Source: Eremothecium cymbalariae DBVPG#7215
Taxonomy: Eukaryota > Ascomycota > Saccharomycetes > Saccharomycetales > Saccharomycetaceae
Length of the DNA stretch: 64,000 nt
Direction: 5' to 3'
Assembly: GCF_000235365.1 (NCBI RefSeq)
Contig: NC_016455.1
Span: 682,001-746,000 of the forward strand
This document shows positions 1 to 10,717 of this stretch, piece after piece. The translations under genes and the position numbers were made by a program. The notes beneath the pieces are model-generated. The model was not told where the DNA came from. It made no database searches and saw only the letters and a list, made by a program, of their open reading frames with translations. Each line of letters starts with the position of its first letter. Positions within the stretch are counted from its first letter, which is position 1.

Positions 1-1727
1 TTTCTGTGCTTGGTGTCAAATCGACGCTAATTATTGCAGAGGTTATACCTTTTCTAATTCTCGCAATTGGTGTTGACAACATTTTTTTAATTACTGCTGA
101 GTATGATAGAATCACAGAAAATAATTATTCATTGGATGTTGCATCAAGAATTTTGATGGCTGTACGCAGAATATCTCCTTCGGTAGTTACGTCGGTATGC
201 TCTCAAATTTTATGCTTCCTGTTAGCTTCAGTTGTACCTATGCCAGCGGTCCGTAATTTTGCTATTTACTCTGCTGTGGCACTGTTCTGTAACTTCATTC
301 TACAGATTACAGGATATGTCTCAATATTGACATTATATGAAATCAAATTTGAGAAGTACCTTTCTTCTGGTAACACAAATCGGTATAAATCCACTAATCG
401 ATTTTCTAAGAAGATTAAACAGTCCGTTAAGAAGAGAAAAAAGATTGTGGGCATATTTTCCTTATGGGTTATATTTTCAATGGTATTTTTACCATATGTT
501 CCGATAGGATTAGATCAGAGAATGGCAATTCCTGAAAAATCATATCTTTCTGACTATTTCAGTGATTTATTTGAATATTTGAATGTGGGACCACCGGTGT
601 ACTTCATATTAAGAAACTTTGACCTTACCAAGAGAACAAACCAACAAAAAATATGCGGTAAATTTACTTCTTGTGATGAATCGTCACTTGCAAATGTCCT
701 AGAACAAGAAAGATTCCGGTCATCAATAAGTGAACCGTTAGCAAATTGGTTTGATGACTTTATGCTATTCTTAAACCCAGAACTCGATGAATGCTGTCGT
801 TTTAAAAAGGGGACCCATGACATTTGTCCTCCCTTTTATTCGCGTATGAGGTGCGAAACTTGTCTGGCTCCTGGGACATGGGATTACGATATGTCAAACT
901 TCCCGGAGGGTAAAACGTTTATGGAATATTTTAATATCTGGATTAACTCGCCAAGTGATTCTTGTCCCTTAGCTGGTAAGGCACCGTATTCAAAATCAAT
1001 AATATACAACGATACTGCTATCATATCATCAGTGTTTAGATCCCAACATCATCCTTTAAGATCACCAGATGACTACATTAAGGCAACTTTGGATGCGGAT
1101 AGAATTACAAATGAACTAGATGGCTTTGACCTATTTGCTTATTCTCCCTTCTATGTCTTTTTCTCTCAGTACCAAACGCTATTACCCCTGACAATAAAAC
1201 TACTTGGGCTGTCTTTTATCATTGTGTTCATGGTATCGTTGATTTTAGTTGGATCAATAGGTACCTCAATTGTATTGACAACAACCGTCTTTATGATACT
1301 AATAGATATTATGGCATGCATGGCTCTGTTTAATATACCATTGAATGCTGTGAGTTTGGTGAATCTAGTAATATGTGTTGGATTGGCCGTTGAAATCTGT
1401 ATTCACATTGCAAGGGCATTTACTATGGTCCCTGTAGGTGTGAAAAGTGATTCTATCTCCAGGTCGTCATATGCTATCAGCACAGTTGGTGAGTCTGTAT
1501 GGAAAGGTATCATAATGACCAAGCTAGTTGGTGTGAGTGTCTTGGGTCTAGCTAAATCAAAAATTTTCAAAGTATTCTACTTTAGAATGTGGTTAATTTT
1601 AATCTTGATTGCATCATTACATGCTTTGATATTTTTACCAGCGTTCTTGGCTATATTTGGAGGCAAAAGTTATGTCGACGGTGACAGTGAAATCAGATTG
1701 AATACTGATAATGATGATGAGGATTGA
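1..1727 (+). CDS. NCR1: NCR1, Niemann-Pick C1-related vacuolar sterol transporter (C-terminal part)
   Basis: The reading frame is open from the first base, so the 5' part of the gene lies outside the window; the last ~575 residues are present. They begin inside the sterol-sensing domain (FLILAIGVDNIFLI, the GVDN motif of the NPC1/Patched/RND family) and continue with a cysteine-rich lumenal loop (about residues 200-340 of this fragment). A second block of hydrophobic helices follows (LSFIIVFMVSLILVGSIG, VNLVICVGLAVEICIHIARAF). The protein ends in an acidic tail without a classic sorting signal. In the NPC1 family it moves sterols and sphingolipids across the vacuolar membrane glycocalyx. The next gene is AEP3, as YPL006W-YPL005W in S. 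cerevisiae. Confidence 0.93.
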   Translation, partial: SVLGVKSTLIIAEVIPFLILAIGVDNIFLITAEYDRITENNYSLDVASRILMAVRRISPSVVTSVCSQILCFLLASVVPMPAVRNFAIYSAVALFCNFILQITGYVSILTLYEIKFEKYLSSGNTNRYKSTNRFSKKIKQSVKKRKKIVGIFSLWVIFSMVFLPYVPIGLDQRMAIPEKSYLSDYFSDLFEYLNVGPPVYFILRNFDLTKRTNQQKICGKFTSCDESSLANVLEQERFRSSISEPLANWFDDFMLFLNPELDECCRFKKGTHDICPPFYSRMRCETCLAPGTWDYDMSNFPEGKTFMEYFNIWINSPSDSCPLAGKAPYSKSIIYNDTAIISSVFRSQHHPLRSPDDYIKATLDADRITNELDGFDLFAYSPFYVFFSQYQTLLPLTIKLLGLSFIIVFMVSLILVGSIGTSIVLTTTVFMILIDIMACMALFNIPLNAVSLVNLVICVGLAVEICIHIARAFTMVPVGVKSDSISRSSYAISTVGESVWKGIIMTKLVGVSVLGLAKSKIFKVFYFRMWLILILIASLHALIFLPAFLAIFGGKSYVDGDSEIRLNTDNDDED

Positions 1728-1925
1728 CTGATTTAGTGACATTTTCTATTTTCCGGGTTCTTGAGGTGTACCGGTGAATTTCCGGACACAATTTTATATA
1801 AAAATTAATATCTTCAATGTGTATATTATATCAGTCTTCAATGAACTGAAATTCAAATGTTCAAGATATTAAAGCATACAAGATTGGATGCGCGAGAATA
1901 TAGTTATTTCTGTTAAGCTTCTTTG

Positions 1926-3731
1926 ATGAATGGTATTTTGACAAAACTTGGAAAGGCTATCCAAGTTCCTTGGGTTGCGGATACCAGTTTATCAACGGTG
2001 AGAGTGATATATCCTGAGATTTCTGATGTAACTGCTCTTCGTAAACAAACAAAACTAGAACATTCTAATTCTGTGTCGAATGACCTATTAAAACCTAGCT
2101 CATATTCCCCTATACCAGTCAATCTTATACATTCTGAAGTTCAGGAGTATCTGGCGTCGATGAATGCACCTCATCTTGTGAGGCAAAACAAAAGAAATAG
2201 AGAGCCTTATGATATTGAAAGAGCTAGAAAATTTTATGCAAATGTGAAAATTATTAAACAATGTGCTGCTTCTAATGAGCTTCTTTTCAATCTCACAAGT
2301 AGGGAAGTAAGCGAAATAATTGGCTCCTTAATGCGAATTACTCCGAAGCAGGCTGTGGTGACTTCGAAAGATGATAGAACGTTTCCTAGGGAGCTATTTC
2401 AAGAAATTCCTCCAATCCCTGACTTTTCCTCAGATCCAGAAGCTTTAGAAAGATATATTGGTTTAATTACACATACAAATTTCCATTATAAGGCTTCTTC
2501 CAAGAGGTGTGGCATAATTCCAAAATTACTTCGAAACTTAATGCACCCATCTAATATCAATACGAGAATTTTGAGAACGACGACCATGTTCAACGATATG
2601 ATTTACTACTTCAGTTATATTTCTGATTTTGCAGCTTGCCGAGAGGTGTATAGCCAAATGAAGATAGAAGGGGTACAGCCCAATACGAGAACGTATAATC
2701 TTCTATTGCGTAATTTAGTGAAGAATAGTACGCGAATAAGAAAGAAATTTCCATTCAAAGAGGCTTTATTCTACTTAAAAAATATGGAATATAGGGGAAT
2801 ACAAGCTGATCCAATAACCTGGTCAGAATGTTATAGGCTGTTGCTTGATGATATTTCAAGAGATATTTTTGTTGAAAAGATGGTTGAAAAACAAATCCCC
2901 ATCTCTGCAGACTTTTTGACGGCTGTGCTTAAATCTGGAAATTATAATTCTACAACAGCTATAAAATTCTTGAACACATATTCCGTTCCAATAACTGCTA
3001 ATATATTCAAATTTTTTGTAAGAAAATTGATCGAAGAGGGGAATTATGAATCAGCTTGGAATTTTTTAGCGCATGCTAGTTATAAAGAAAACTTCCATGT
3101 AAATTGTGACTGTTTCAATATACTGCTGGAGGTCTTTGCAGAGAAAGGACGAATAGATTTGTGTGTGTTGACATTCAATACGATGAAAAGTACCTTTAAT
3201 ATTAAACCCAGCCTTAAATCATATCACCTACTCTTCAAAGCTCTTTCTAGGAATGGGTACCATAAAAACTTTAATGTTATTTATGAATGGTTAAGAAATT
3301 CTATGAAGAAACATACTTCAGGTTTATTCATTAAAAACTACTGGGTTATAAAGTGTAAGGCAATTAGTAAGTTTAACACCCAAAGAAAAGTATCAGCTGA
3401 CCAGTTAGCAAAAGCCACCTCATTGATTGAGGCAAGTGTATGGTCGGAAAAGGGTTTAAAGCTAAAATGTTGGAACGAATATAGCCATTTAAGAAAGACT
3501 TTCAGGCTATTAGGATGTTTGCCAACGACTGTGAAGCCACAAAAAGCATATGAGAACACACCATTGACAGTAATTGAAGAAAAGGCAGCTTATAAGGAGC
3601 GTATTAAACTTAGAGCAATCAAACAAAATCATGGTACAAAGATTCCTTATTTCAGCAACCATTTCACTGCATTGAAAGCTGAACTTATGAAACGAGGAAT
3701 CCTTGCTTCAGAGCCGGATATAGATAAATAG
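1926..3731 (+). CDS. AEP3: AEP3, mitochondrial PPR-type RNA stability/translation factor
   Basis: A 601-residue protein, close to the 606 of S. cerevisiae Aep3. The frame is open a codon earlier at TTG; I take the ATG at 1926. The N-terminus is basic and hydroxylated, as expected for a mitochondrial targeting sequence. The middle contains pentatricopeptide-like helices, for example FNDMIYYFSYISDFAACREV followed by the typical GVQPNTRTYNLLL, and a later copy with FNIKPSLKSYHLLF. Known role of the family member: stabilises the mitochondrial ATP6/8 mRNA and helps mitochondrial translation initiation. Identification rests on the PPR pattern, length and position between NCR1 and LSP1 (YPL006W-005W-004C). 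Confidence 0.85.
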   Translation: MNGILTKLGKAIQVPWVADTSLSTVRVIYPEISDVTALRKQTKLEHSNSVSNDLLKPSSYSPIPVNLIHSEVQEYLASMNAPHLVRQNKRNREPYDIERARKFYANVKIIKQCAASNELLFNLTSREVSEIIGSLMRITPKQAVVTSKDDRTFPRELFQEIPPIPDFSSDPEALERYIGLITHTNFHYKASSKRCGIIPKLLRNLMHPSNINTRILRTTTMFNDMIYYFSYISDFAACREVYSQMKIEGVQPNTRTYNLLLRNLVKNSTRIRKKFPFKEALFYLKNMEYRGIQADPITWSECYRLLLDDISRDIFVEKMVEKQIPISADFLTAVLKSGNYNSTTAIKFLNTYSVPITANIFKFFVRKLIEEGNYESAWNFLAHASYKENFHVNCDCFNILLEVFAEKGRIDLCVLTFNTMKSTFNIKPSLKSYHLLFKALSRNGYHKNFNVIYEWLRNSMKKHTSGLFIKNYWVIKCKAISKFNTQRKVSADQLAKATSLIEASVWSEKGLKLKCWNEYSHLRKTFRLLGCLPTTVKPQKAYENTPLTVIEEKAAYKERIKLRAIKQNHGTKIPYFSNHFTALKAELMKRGILASEPDIDK

Positions 3732-4169
3732 ATGGATAGATTGATTTATGAATGTGTATTAATATAGTTTGAGATTTCAAATTTTTTCTATACACTTTTA
3801 AAATTCAATAAGCTTCAGCTGCATCAGACAGAACTTATGAGATGTGACGCCAACCGTGTCCGTCAAACATACAAGTGACGTAGAAATAAAACACATCAGC
3901 TACTCCAAGCCGGCCCCATCCCACATTGATGGAACTAGTATTAGTAGTAAGAGAAAAGATAATTATATTATATATAAAAGAAGAGTAAACCGTTCGTGAC
4001 CGGAGAAGGAATTAGTGACTGTAACAGCAACGGTAGGGATAGTGGTAGTACTGTTTTTGGTAGTAATATTAACACCTAGAACCTTAGATGGAATTAACAC
4101 AATAAAATAAAATCAACGAACTGTTGTTGTAGAAATAAAAGAAAGTTCTCCCCCTCGGCGCTCTCTTCT
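3732..4169. other. Convergent spacer AEP3/LSP1
   Basis: AT-rich sequence between the 3' ends of two convergent genes. It must hold both polyadenylation regions; TATATA-type efficiency elements are visible near 3965-3976. I see no gene or RNA in it. Confidence 0.6.
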
Positions 4170-5111
4170 CTACTTGCTTATTTCAGCCTCCTCATGTTCG
4201 CCATCTTGTTCGTCATCATGTTCGTCTGCCCATTCCTTTTCAGCTTCCTCAGCTTCATTCTCCTCATAGACATCGTCCATAGTTTGATGGAAGGATAAAT
4301 TTGGCTTTACAGCAGCCGCCTCCAAAGTCCATGCCTCCAAAGCAGCCTCTGCATCCATGATTATTTGTCTAGTTGCATCATAACCATCATAAGCAGGTCT
4401 TATCTCACCTGGAGTAACAGGTGCATCATCTAACAACTCCAATAGCGCCTTACCATAACCTGCAATTAGAGCAAACTTCTCAGACAACTCCCTCATAGAA
4501 TCAAACTGATAATTGAAAGCGGCCTTCAACTTCTCCCTGGTAATATTAGACAACTGAGCTTCAGCAACTAAAGATTCCGCCTCCGCACGCACTAATTCCT
4601 GCTCCAAAATTGGTATTTTTGGAGACTGAGGATCCTTATACTTCAAAAAGGCAATCTGATCGGTGACCTTCTGCTTCCGGTCCCTCGAAGGCTGCACTGA
4701 CGCCTCGATATTCCTAATAGACTTCATAGTAATCCGATACTGATCATACTTATCAATAAACTGGTCTTGCAATTCACCCAACTCATAGATCAAAACACCC
4801 AACTTATCGGTTACATCAGAAACATCATCATCATTATCCAACCCCCATATAGACAACTGCCTAGCAGCAGCACGCCGTTCAGTAGCAACAACTTCCAACG
4901 CTCTCATCACGCCCTTCTCAGTCTTGATGAAAAACGATAACTTCCTAGCCAACTCAGGCCCGAAATTCCCTGCTGCATTCTTTCTGAATGATGAAGCAAT
5001 AGACGCCCTACCGAAAAATTTCGACCTAGTACTAGATGGTGGTGGTGGTGGTGATTGTAAATCCGACGCTGTAGGCGTCTTCTGGTTCCTCAACGAATAC
5101 GTTCTGTGCAT
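4170..5111 (-). CDS. LSP1: LSP1, eisosome BAR-domain protein
   Basis: A 313-residue eisosome core protein of the Pil1/Lsp1 family. The frame is open to 5174, but the family start MHRTYSLRNQ is encoded by the ATG at 5111, so I start there. The basic proline-rich N-terminal segment and the KFFGRASIASSFRKNAAGNF segment that lines the membrane are present. The rest is the BAR domain, with DVSDVTDKLGVLIYELGELQ and RDRKQKVTDQIAFLKYKDPQ nearly as in S. cerevisiae. The tail is very acidic. The protein assembles under the plasma membrane into furrows, is phosphorylated by Pkh kinases and binds PI(4,5)P2. Lsp1 rather than Pil1 is chosen because it lies between AEP3 and ULA1 (YPL004C position). Confidence 0.9.
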   Translation of the reverse strand: MHRTYSLRNQKTPTASDLQSPPPPPSSTRSKFFGRASIASSFRKNAAGNFGPELARKLSFFIKTEKGVMRALEVVATERRAAARQLSIWGLDNDDDVSDVTDKLGVLIYELGELQDQFIDKYDQYRITMKSIRNIEASVQPSRDRKQKVTDQIAFLKYKDPQSPKIPILEQELVRAEAESLVAEAQLSNITREKLKAAFNYQFDSMRELSEKFALIAGYGKALLELLDDAPVTPGEIRPAYDGYDATRQIIMDAEAALEAWTLEAAAVKPNLSFHQTMDDVYEENEAEEAEKEWADEHDDEQDGEHEEAEISK

Positions 5112-5752
5112 CTTTATCCCTTTAGAGTCTACTATTGTGCCAGAACTCAAAATGTGGCCTTTCTTAATCCTCAATTAAAAACGCCCGGAACTTGGTTTGA
5201 CCCCCTTATATATATATATATATATGATATATATATAATGTGTGTGTGTCTGTGTATATATAAACAACCAAGGTAATGGCTATTTCTAATAAACCCCTTC
5301 TTTCCTTTAAGGACAAGCCATGTTTTTAAATTTCCGGTTGCCTTTTTTGCTTCCAACTTCGAGAACCTTGCTGGAGGGACAGAAAGAGTAGATTCAGTTT
5401 AAGCATCATCCCACTCGAACAGAAAAAGATGCGCATTAGCAGCTGCTACTGAACCGGAATCCTCATTAAGTTTGATTAGGGAAGCAAAGAAGAACAATTG
5501 TTGTTGTTAAAGGAATTGTTTTGTTTTTTGTTAATGCCTTTGATTTTTTGCTCTTTAAAATACTTAACAGAGTTTTCACAGAGTTTAGTAGAAAGACACG
5601 AGAAAGAAGTCTTCGAGAGGTTAGAGGAGGTCTTGTGGGCGAGGCTTTGTTAAGTTAATAATAATAGTACCATTATTAATTTAATTGTTGTGTTCTTTTA
5701 GTGTACAGCTCAGGGTAAAATAATAGGGTTTTTGTTTTTAAACACTACAGAG
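5112..5752. promoter_or_regulatory. Divergent promoter region LSP1/ULA1
   Basis: This 640-bp spacer lies between two divergent starts. It includes the TA/TG microsatellite listed separately, which sits about 90-150 bp upstream of LSP1 and could serve as its TATA region. The ULA1 side is rich in T and G. I see no further gene; a 61-codon open frame on the minus strand has no recognisable features. Confidence 0.5.
5207..5262. repeat. TA/TG dinucleotide microsatellite
   Basis: A run of about ten TA units is interrupted by one G, followed by a shorter TA run, a TG run and TATATATA. It is a simple repeat prone to slippage, in the LSP1 upstream region. Confidence 0.85.
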
Positions 5753-7189
5753 ATGGAACGTTACGATAGACAGGTGAGGTTGTGGGGGGTTGCTGGGCAG
5801 CAAGGTTTAGGTAATGGTTCTGTGTTGATTGTTGGTGATTTACAGGGAGGGTTATGTCAAGAGGTAATGAAGAATCTTGCTTTGTTAGGGATTGGGAAGA
5901 TTAGTTTAACTGGTGCGGGAGATTGTAGGAGTGGTGCGGGTAAGTTTTTTGGCGCAAACGGGATTGAGTCGTTGAATCACGATGTGGAATGGGAGTTTTT
6001 AGAATGGGATGGGGTGCGGCAAGGCATGCTGATGGATTTGGAGGGTGATTTTTGGAGCAGTTTTTCAATTGTGGTTATGGTATCATGCGATAAGGAAGTT
6101 TTGGGGAGTGTCACACGAGTGTGGGAGAGGTGTTTTAAGTTTCGGCCGTTGCCTGTGTTAGTTATAGCGCATAGTGAGGGGCTGTATGGTTATGTCAGGT
6201 TAGTTTCTAATGAGGTGCATTGTGTAGTTGATGTTCATTCTCAGCATTTTGTTCCTAATTTAAAGCTGGACGTAGGGTGGCCCGAACTTGATAGGTTGTG
6301 CGAGAGCATTGATTTTGCTGGTATGGATGAAAATGAGTTGTCTGAGGTACCTTTTGCGGTGTTGCTTAGGATTGTTGTTAAGATGCTGTTGTCTTCTAAT
6401 GCGACAAGGGATGGCGGTTCTTTTAGTAAGCAGCAAATAAAGGATGCTTTGATCAAGTTGCATCAAAATTATTCCAATGAATCTTTTATCCAAGATTTAA
6501 ACTTTCTGGAGGCTGAGAGATATTATCATTTGACTGTTGTGGACTCGCATGCAATTCCAGAGGCATTATCTAATATTATAAATTCAATTCCTGATGATTA
6601 TAATAATCTGTTCGACAAGTTTAATAGGAATTTTTGGGTACTAATTGGCGCCCTGAAAAGGTATTTGAACATGTATAAGGAATTGCCATTGCCGGGGCTG
6701 ATACCCGATATGGAATCCAATACTGAAAGATATATACAATTGAAAAAGTGTTATAAAGATAAAAGTAAGCAAGACGTGGATCGTTTTGTCGCCTGTTTAG
6801 AAGATTGCTCTGACATTGATGTTAAATCGATGGCGCCTTTGTTTTGTGAGAACGTTCAGCAGCTTAGAACAGTGGATTTTTCGAAATTGGTGTGCCCTGA
6901 GGACTGTTTAAATAAATTAGGGAATTACAAACATGATTCAGCTGCTTTATTGGCAGTACTCATCGTACATCAATATGATCTCAAATATACATTGAATTCT
7001 TCAGCTCAATTTAATTATGCCGATAGCATAAAAAAATTGAAATCTAAAAATTTGTATCCAACCAATGCATTTATTGGTGGCTTTGTATCACAAGAGGTTA
7101 TGAAATTATTAACTCACCAATATGTTCCATTAGAAAACACATTTGTTTTTGATGGTTTGCAGAAGAGTGCTGAATCATTTCGACTTTAA
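5753..7189 (+). CDS. ULA1: ULA1, Rub1 (NEDD8) E1-activating enzyme subunit
   Basis: A 478-residue homologue of APP-BP1, the inactive-adenylation half of the heterodimeric E1 that, with Uba3, activates Rub1 for cullin modification. It starts MERYDRQVRLWGVAGQQGL, the E1 N-terminal signature; the frame runs 21 nt further upstream only by a TTG, so the ATG at 5753 is chosen. PDMESNTERYIQLKKCY in the middle and FIGGFVSQEVMKLLTHQYVP near the end are family landmarks. There is no catalytic cysteine motif, as expected for this subunit. It is convergent with SPB4, with only 38 bp between stop codons. The position matches YPL003W next to LSP1. Confidence 0.92.
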   Translation: MERYDRQVRLWGVAGQQGLGNGSVLIVGDLQGGLCQEVMKNLALLGIGKISLTGAGDCRSGAGKFFGANGIESLNHDVEWEFLEWDGVRQGMLMDLEGDFWSSFSIVVMVSCDKEVLGSVTRVWERCFKFRPLPVLVIAHSEGLYGYVRLVSNEVHCVVDVHSQHFVPNLKLDVGWPELDRLCESIDFAGMDENELSEVPFAVLLRIVVKMLLSSNATRDGGSFSKQQIKDALIKLHQNYSNESFIQDLNFLEAERYYHLTVVDSHAIPEALSNIINSIPDDYNNLFDKFNRNFWVLIGALKRYLNMYKELPLPGLIPDMESNTERYIQLKKCYKDKSKQDVDRFVACLEDCSDIDVKSMAPLFCENVQQLRTVDFSKLVCPEDCLNKLGNYKHDSAALLAVLIVHQYDLKYTLNSSAQFNYADSIKKLKSKNLYPTNAFIGGFVSQEVMKLLTHQYVPLENTFVFDGLQKSAESFRL

Positions 7190-7227
7190 TACACTATAAA
7201 TTAATAACAATAGAAAACAAAATATCA

Positions 7228-9021
7228 CTATAGATCACCGAAAGCACCTTGCAATTGCGAGTCTACCTTCTTCTTTTTTCTTTGTCTTACAATATCTTTC
7301 CAATCTTCCTCTATTTCGCTTTCACTATTACTGTTCTCACGTGCCAATTGCTCCTCAATTGCTTTCCTCTTTTGAGCCAATTTGGTTTTCCTTTCTACCT
7401 TGTTTTCTTTAGTTGTAGTTTTATTGGACCACGCCATATTTTTCTTGAGTTGACTTTTTAACTTCCTTTTATCAATGATTTCATTTGTATTCTTTAATGC
7501 CTGTAACCTTGCCTTTTCTTTCTGTTTGTCAGCATATGCAAAAGTCGCCAGATTAATAGGCGGCATTATTAACCATCCTTCTTCTGGCATCTGATCTTGA
7601 TTTAAATATTTTTGAATTTCTGGCATACGTGGTAGACGCAGCAGTCCATGCATTTTTGCTAGCCCAACATAGTCTAGAGTCTGTAATCTAAAAATTGACG
7701 AGGCTGTATGTTTCGAGTAATGCCGAATAAATCCAACATAAACTTTTATACTGAGGTCAAATCTTGCTCGGTCTTCTAGAATCCAATCTTTAATTATTGT
7801 ATTAAATCCTGGGATTGGCTTGCAAGAAATCTCAGTACGTTCTAATTCGATATTTTTAACATGCAAAAATGGTATATAATCCTCCTCTCTTCCAGCATTC
7901 AGTAGCACAATTGCCTTTCCAACTCTATTTGCTCTGCCCGTTCTACCACATCTGTGTAAAAATATATCTGTATCTGTGGGAGGGTCCATTTGTAAAACTA
8001 AATCAATATTTGGAATGTCTATGCCTCTAGCAGCAACGTCAGTTGTCAACAATACGGATTTATTCAGGTCTTGAGTAAATTTCTCTAAAGTTTTCATCCT
8101 CGAAGTTGTCTGCAGTTTTCCATGCAAAGAATAGATTTTCAAATCCTCGTCCATCTGACCCAATTTAGTAAGGTGTTGGATTATGGCATAAAAGTATGTT
8201 ACTGATATGCAAGTTGGTAGGTACACTATGCATTTCTTAAATCTGTAATAGTTTAATATCGAAAGTAAGAGTTCAAATTTCTTCTCAGGCTCAACGACAA
8301 CATAGTTCATCTTCAGGGACTGCGGTGCTTTTTTGTGAGATTTAACTGAAATCTTCACTGGATTTCGCATACCAGTTTTGAAAACTTCATCACCTGCACT
8401 ACTAATGGTTGCAGAGAAAAGCCCTGTCCTCCGTTGTTTCGGAAGAAATTTTAGAATATTATCGACATCTTTCCCAAAATTATAATCTAATAGTTTATCT
8501 GCTTCATCTAAGACAACTATACCACATGAGGTGGTCTTTACACCAACCATTTTTAGAAAATCTAACAACCGACCAGGGGTTCCGATCAAAATTTGAGGTC
8601 TATTCTGCATAAATTCAGCAACATCGTCCCTCACAGTTACTTGATTCGTACCAACAATTATTTGGGAACGTATCGGATAGCAGTTGTCTGGATAATAATT
8701 TAAGAACGATTGCACAACAAGTTGTATTTGCGAGGCTAACTCTCTAGTAGGTGATACAATTAGTGAATGGAAATGGCCTTTTCTAAATGCAGCGCTATTA
8801 GCCCCATCTTTAATAATCTTTTCTAGAATTGGGATCACAAATGCAACAGTCTTACCTGAACCAGTTACAGATTCAACTACAACATCCTTGTTTCCTGCAA
8901 ACAGCGGAATGGTGGACGCTTGTACAGGTGTCATAGCTTCAAAACCCATTGCTTCAACTGCTAATTTAATCCATGGTTGCAATTCATATTCCAAACTATC
9001 CCACGTAAGAGATTGAGACAT
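7228..9021 (-). CDS. SPB4: SPB4, DEAD-box RNA helicase for 60S ribosome assembly
   Basis: A 597-residue DEAD-box ATPase (606 in S. cerevisiae). In order: Q-motif region (residues ~6-38), Walker A TGSGKT (53-58), [19 protein letters not shown], then the helicase C domain with [12 protein letters not shown] and [11 protein letters not shown]. The C-terminal extension ends in a lysine-rich tail, as in Spb4. Known role: remodelling of 27S pre-rRNA in late nucleolar pre-60S particles. It is divergent from DEG1 with 214 bp between starts, the YFL002C-YFL001W arrangement. In S. cerevisiae these two genes are on chromosome VI, while the flanking ULA1 and SNF8 are on XVI. Confidence 0.93.
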   Translation of the reverse strand: MSQSLTWDSLEYELQPWIKLAVEAMGFEAMTPVQASTIPLFAGNKDVVVESVTGSGKTVAFVIPILEKIIKDGANSAAFRKGHFHSLIVSPTRELASQIQLVVQSFLNYYPDNCYPIRSQIIVGTNQVTVRDDVAEFMQNRPQILIGTPGRLLDFLKMVGVKTTSCGIVVLDEADKLLDYNFGKDVDNILKFLPKQRRTGLFSATISSAGDEVFKTGMRNPVKISVKSHKKAPQSLKMNYVVVEPEKKFELLLSILNYYRFKKCIVYLPTCISVTYFYAIIQHLTKLGQMDEDLKIYSLHGKLQTTSRMKTLEKFTQDLNKSVLLTTDVAARGIDIPNIDLVLQMDPPTDTDIFLHRCGRTGRANRVGKAIVLLNAGREEDYIPFLHVKNIELERTEISCKPIPGFNTIIKDWILEDRARFDLSIKVYVGFIRHYSKHTASSIFRLQTLDYVGLAKMHGLLRLPRMPEIQKYLNQDQMPEEGWLIMPPINLATFAYADKQKEKARLQALKNTNEIIDKRKLKSQLKKNMAWSNKTTTKENKVERKTKLAQKRKAIEEQLARENSNSESEIEEDWKDIVRQRKKKKVDSQLQGAFGDL

Positions 9022-9086
9022 GTTTTAACCGGCTAGATAAACAGGTATGCTCCTGTTTGTGCAGTATTAATGTTGGGAGGAAATGA

Positions 9087-9122
9087 GATGAGGCGACATG
9101 AAAATGCACTCAAAATTTTTTT
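9087..9122. promoter_or_regulatory. PAC-like and RRPE-like motifs between SPB4 and DEG1
   Basis: GATGAG (PAC core) lies at 9087-9092 and AAAATTTTT (RRPE core) at 9112-9120, inside the short divergent promoter. This pair is the known signature of ribosome-biogenesis genes (Dot6/Tod6 and Stb3 sites), and SPB4 belongs to that group. The motifs are short, so chance is possible, but the combination and place fit. Confidence 0.5.
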
Positions 9123-9235
9123 TACTGATTTATGGCATCGAAACAGAAATCGATGTTGATTCTGAACAAATGAATCGTTCATACACACAACAAATTATAA
9201 GCAATCCAGTCAGCTAATTAAATAAACCAAGGTTT

Positions 9236-10531
9236 ATGAGTTTCCTTAGACGCATTTTTAAGCTAGGTGTGAAGTCAACCCATACTGTAGAGGAGTCTGA
9301 GTATCTAAAGTGGTCTAGAGAACAGTTGATTGAGAGACTATTACAGTTAGAGACAGAAAAGAGGTCAATCGACGATGAAGTTGAGGATAAGAAGCATAAA
9401 AGGGTAAAGACTGAAGGTGTTGCTAAAAAAGGGAAAAGAAAGCAGTATAGGGAATTCGATTTTTCAAAATATAATACCAGATTTATCGCACTGAAATTTG
9501 CATATTTAGGCTGGAACTATAATGGTTTAGCAATCCAGAAGGAACCAACGCCGCTTCCAACCGTTGAAGGGACGATTTTAGAAGCTATGAGCAAGTGTAA
9601 ACTAGTGCCCTCTATGGTGCCTCAAGATTATAATTTTAGCAGATGTGGCAGAACAGATAAGGGTGTGAGCGCTATGAACCAAGTAATTTCGTTGTCCGTG
9701 AGATCTAATTTGACTGCTGAAGAACAGCTAGACCCGGCCAATGACTCAAAAGAGATACCATATGTTCATATATTAAACCAGCTTTTGCCCGATGATATTA
9801 GAGTATCGGCTGTTTGTTTGAGACCTCCAGAAGGTTTTGATGCAAGATTCAGCTGCAAGTATCGTCATTATAAGTACTTATTCAAGAAGGATAGTTTGAA
9901 TATCGATCTTATGCAAGAAGCTGCTAAGATGTACATAGGTGAGCATGATTTTAGAAATTTCTGCAAACTTGATGGGTCAAAACAAATTACCAACTACAAA
10001 AGGGTCATTCTCAGTTCACAAATACTGCACATTGACGGTGATATGTATTGTTTTGATCTTATTGGATCTGCATTTTTATGGCATCAAGTGCGCTGTATGA
10101 TGGCTAATTTATTTCTAATTGGGCAAGAATTGGAGGATATTTCTTTAATCAGTAATCTTTTGAGTCCGTCGAAGTATCCGCAGAAACCTATTTATGAATT
10201 AGCGAGTGATATTCCTTTAATTCTTTATGATTGTAAATTTGAGAATATTGAGTGGCTTGATCCTGATCTAACGAACGATAAGACTATGAAATCCAGTAGA
10301 ATAGTTGACTCAGTTGAGTTAGATTATAAGTTGAAATCCACAATTTCATCACTATTAAAAGAGAATTTCCCCAGGGCAGTAATACGTGGAAAAACAATTA
10401 TAAACGTTGGCGATGGTAAAGGCAAAGTCGTCGCCACTTATAAAAAGTTGCTGGAAAGGAATTTCATGGATTCTGCAGAAACCATAAATGCTAAATATCG
10501 GCAACGCAAGGCTAAGCGTAATCAAGAATAA
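9236..10531 (+). CDS. DEG1: DEG1, tRNA pseudouridine synthase (positions 38/39)
   Basis: A 431-residue TruA-family enzyme (442 in S. cerevisiae). The N-terminal ~75 residues are charged and helical. The catalytic motif GRTDKGVSAMNQ carries the conserved aspartate (about residue 140), and FDARFSCKYRHYKYLF and SAFLWHQVRCMM are the other TruA landmarks. It modifies U38 and U39 of cytoplasmic and mitochondrial tRNAs. The start ATG at 9236 is the first in frame. It is divergent from SPB4 and convergent with SNF8. Confidence 0.94.
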   Translation: MSFLRRIFKLGVKSTHTVEESEYLKWSREQLIERLLQLETEKRSIDDEVEDKKHKRVKTEGVAKKGKRKQYREFDFSKYNTRFIALKFAYLGWNYNGLAIQKEPTPLPTVEGTILEAMSKCKLVPSMVPQDYNFSRCGRTDKGVSAMNQVISLSVRSNLTAEEQLDPANDSKEIPYVHILNQLLPDDIRVSAVCLRPPEGFDARFSCKYRHYKYLFKKDSLNIDLMQEAAKMYIGEHDFRNFCKLDGSKQITNYKRVILSSQILHIDGDMYCFDLIGSAFLWHQVRCMMANLFLIGQELEDISLISNLLSPSKYPQKPIYELASDIPLILYDCKFENIEWLDPDLTNDKTMKSSRIVDSVELDYKLKSTISSLLKENFPRAVIRGKTIINVGDGKGKVVATYKKLLERNFMDSAETINAKYRQRKAKRNQE

Positions 10532-10717
10532 ATTATTTGGTTAATCATAATACATAGATATAAATATAGATATTCTTGATTATTTTTAACGCCACTATGT
10601 ATTTTCAACGGCTCTGTGGATATTTTCATACCTTTATTGCTTCATTTATACATCATACCATTATCATTATGTTATGTTGAACTCCTTAAACTTTAAATGC
10701 AAGTTAGGTGCGATAAT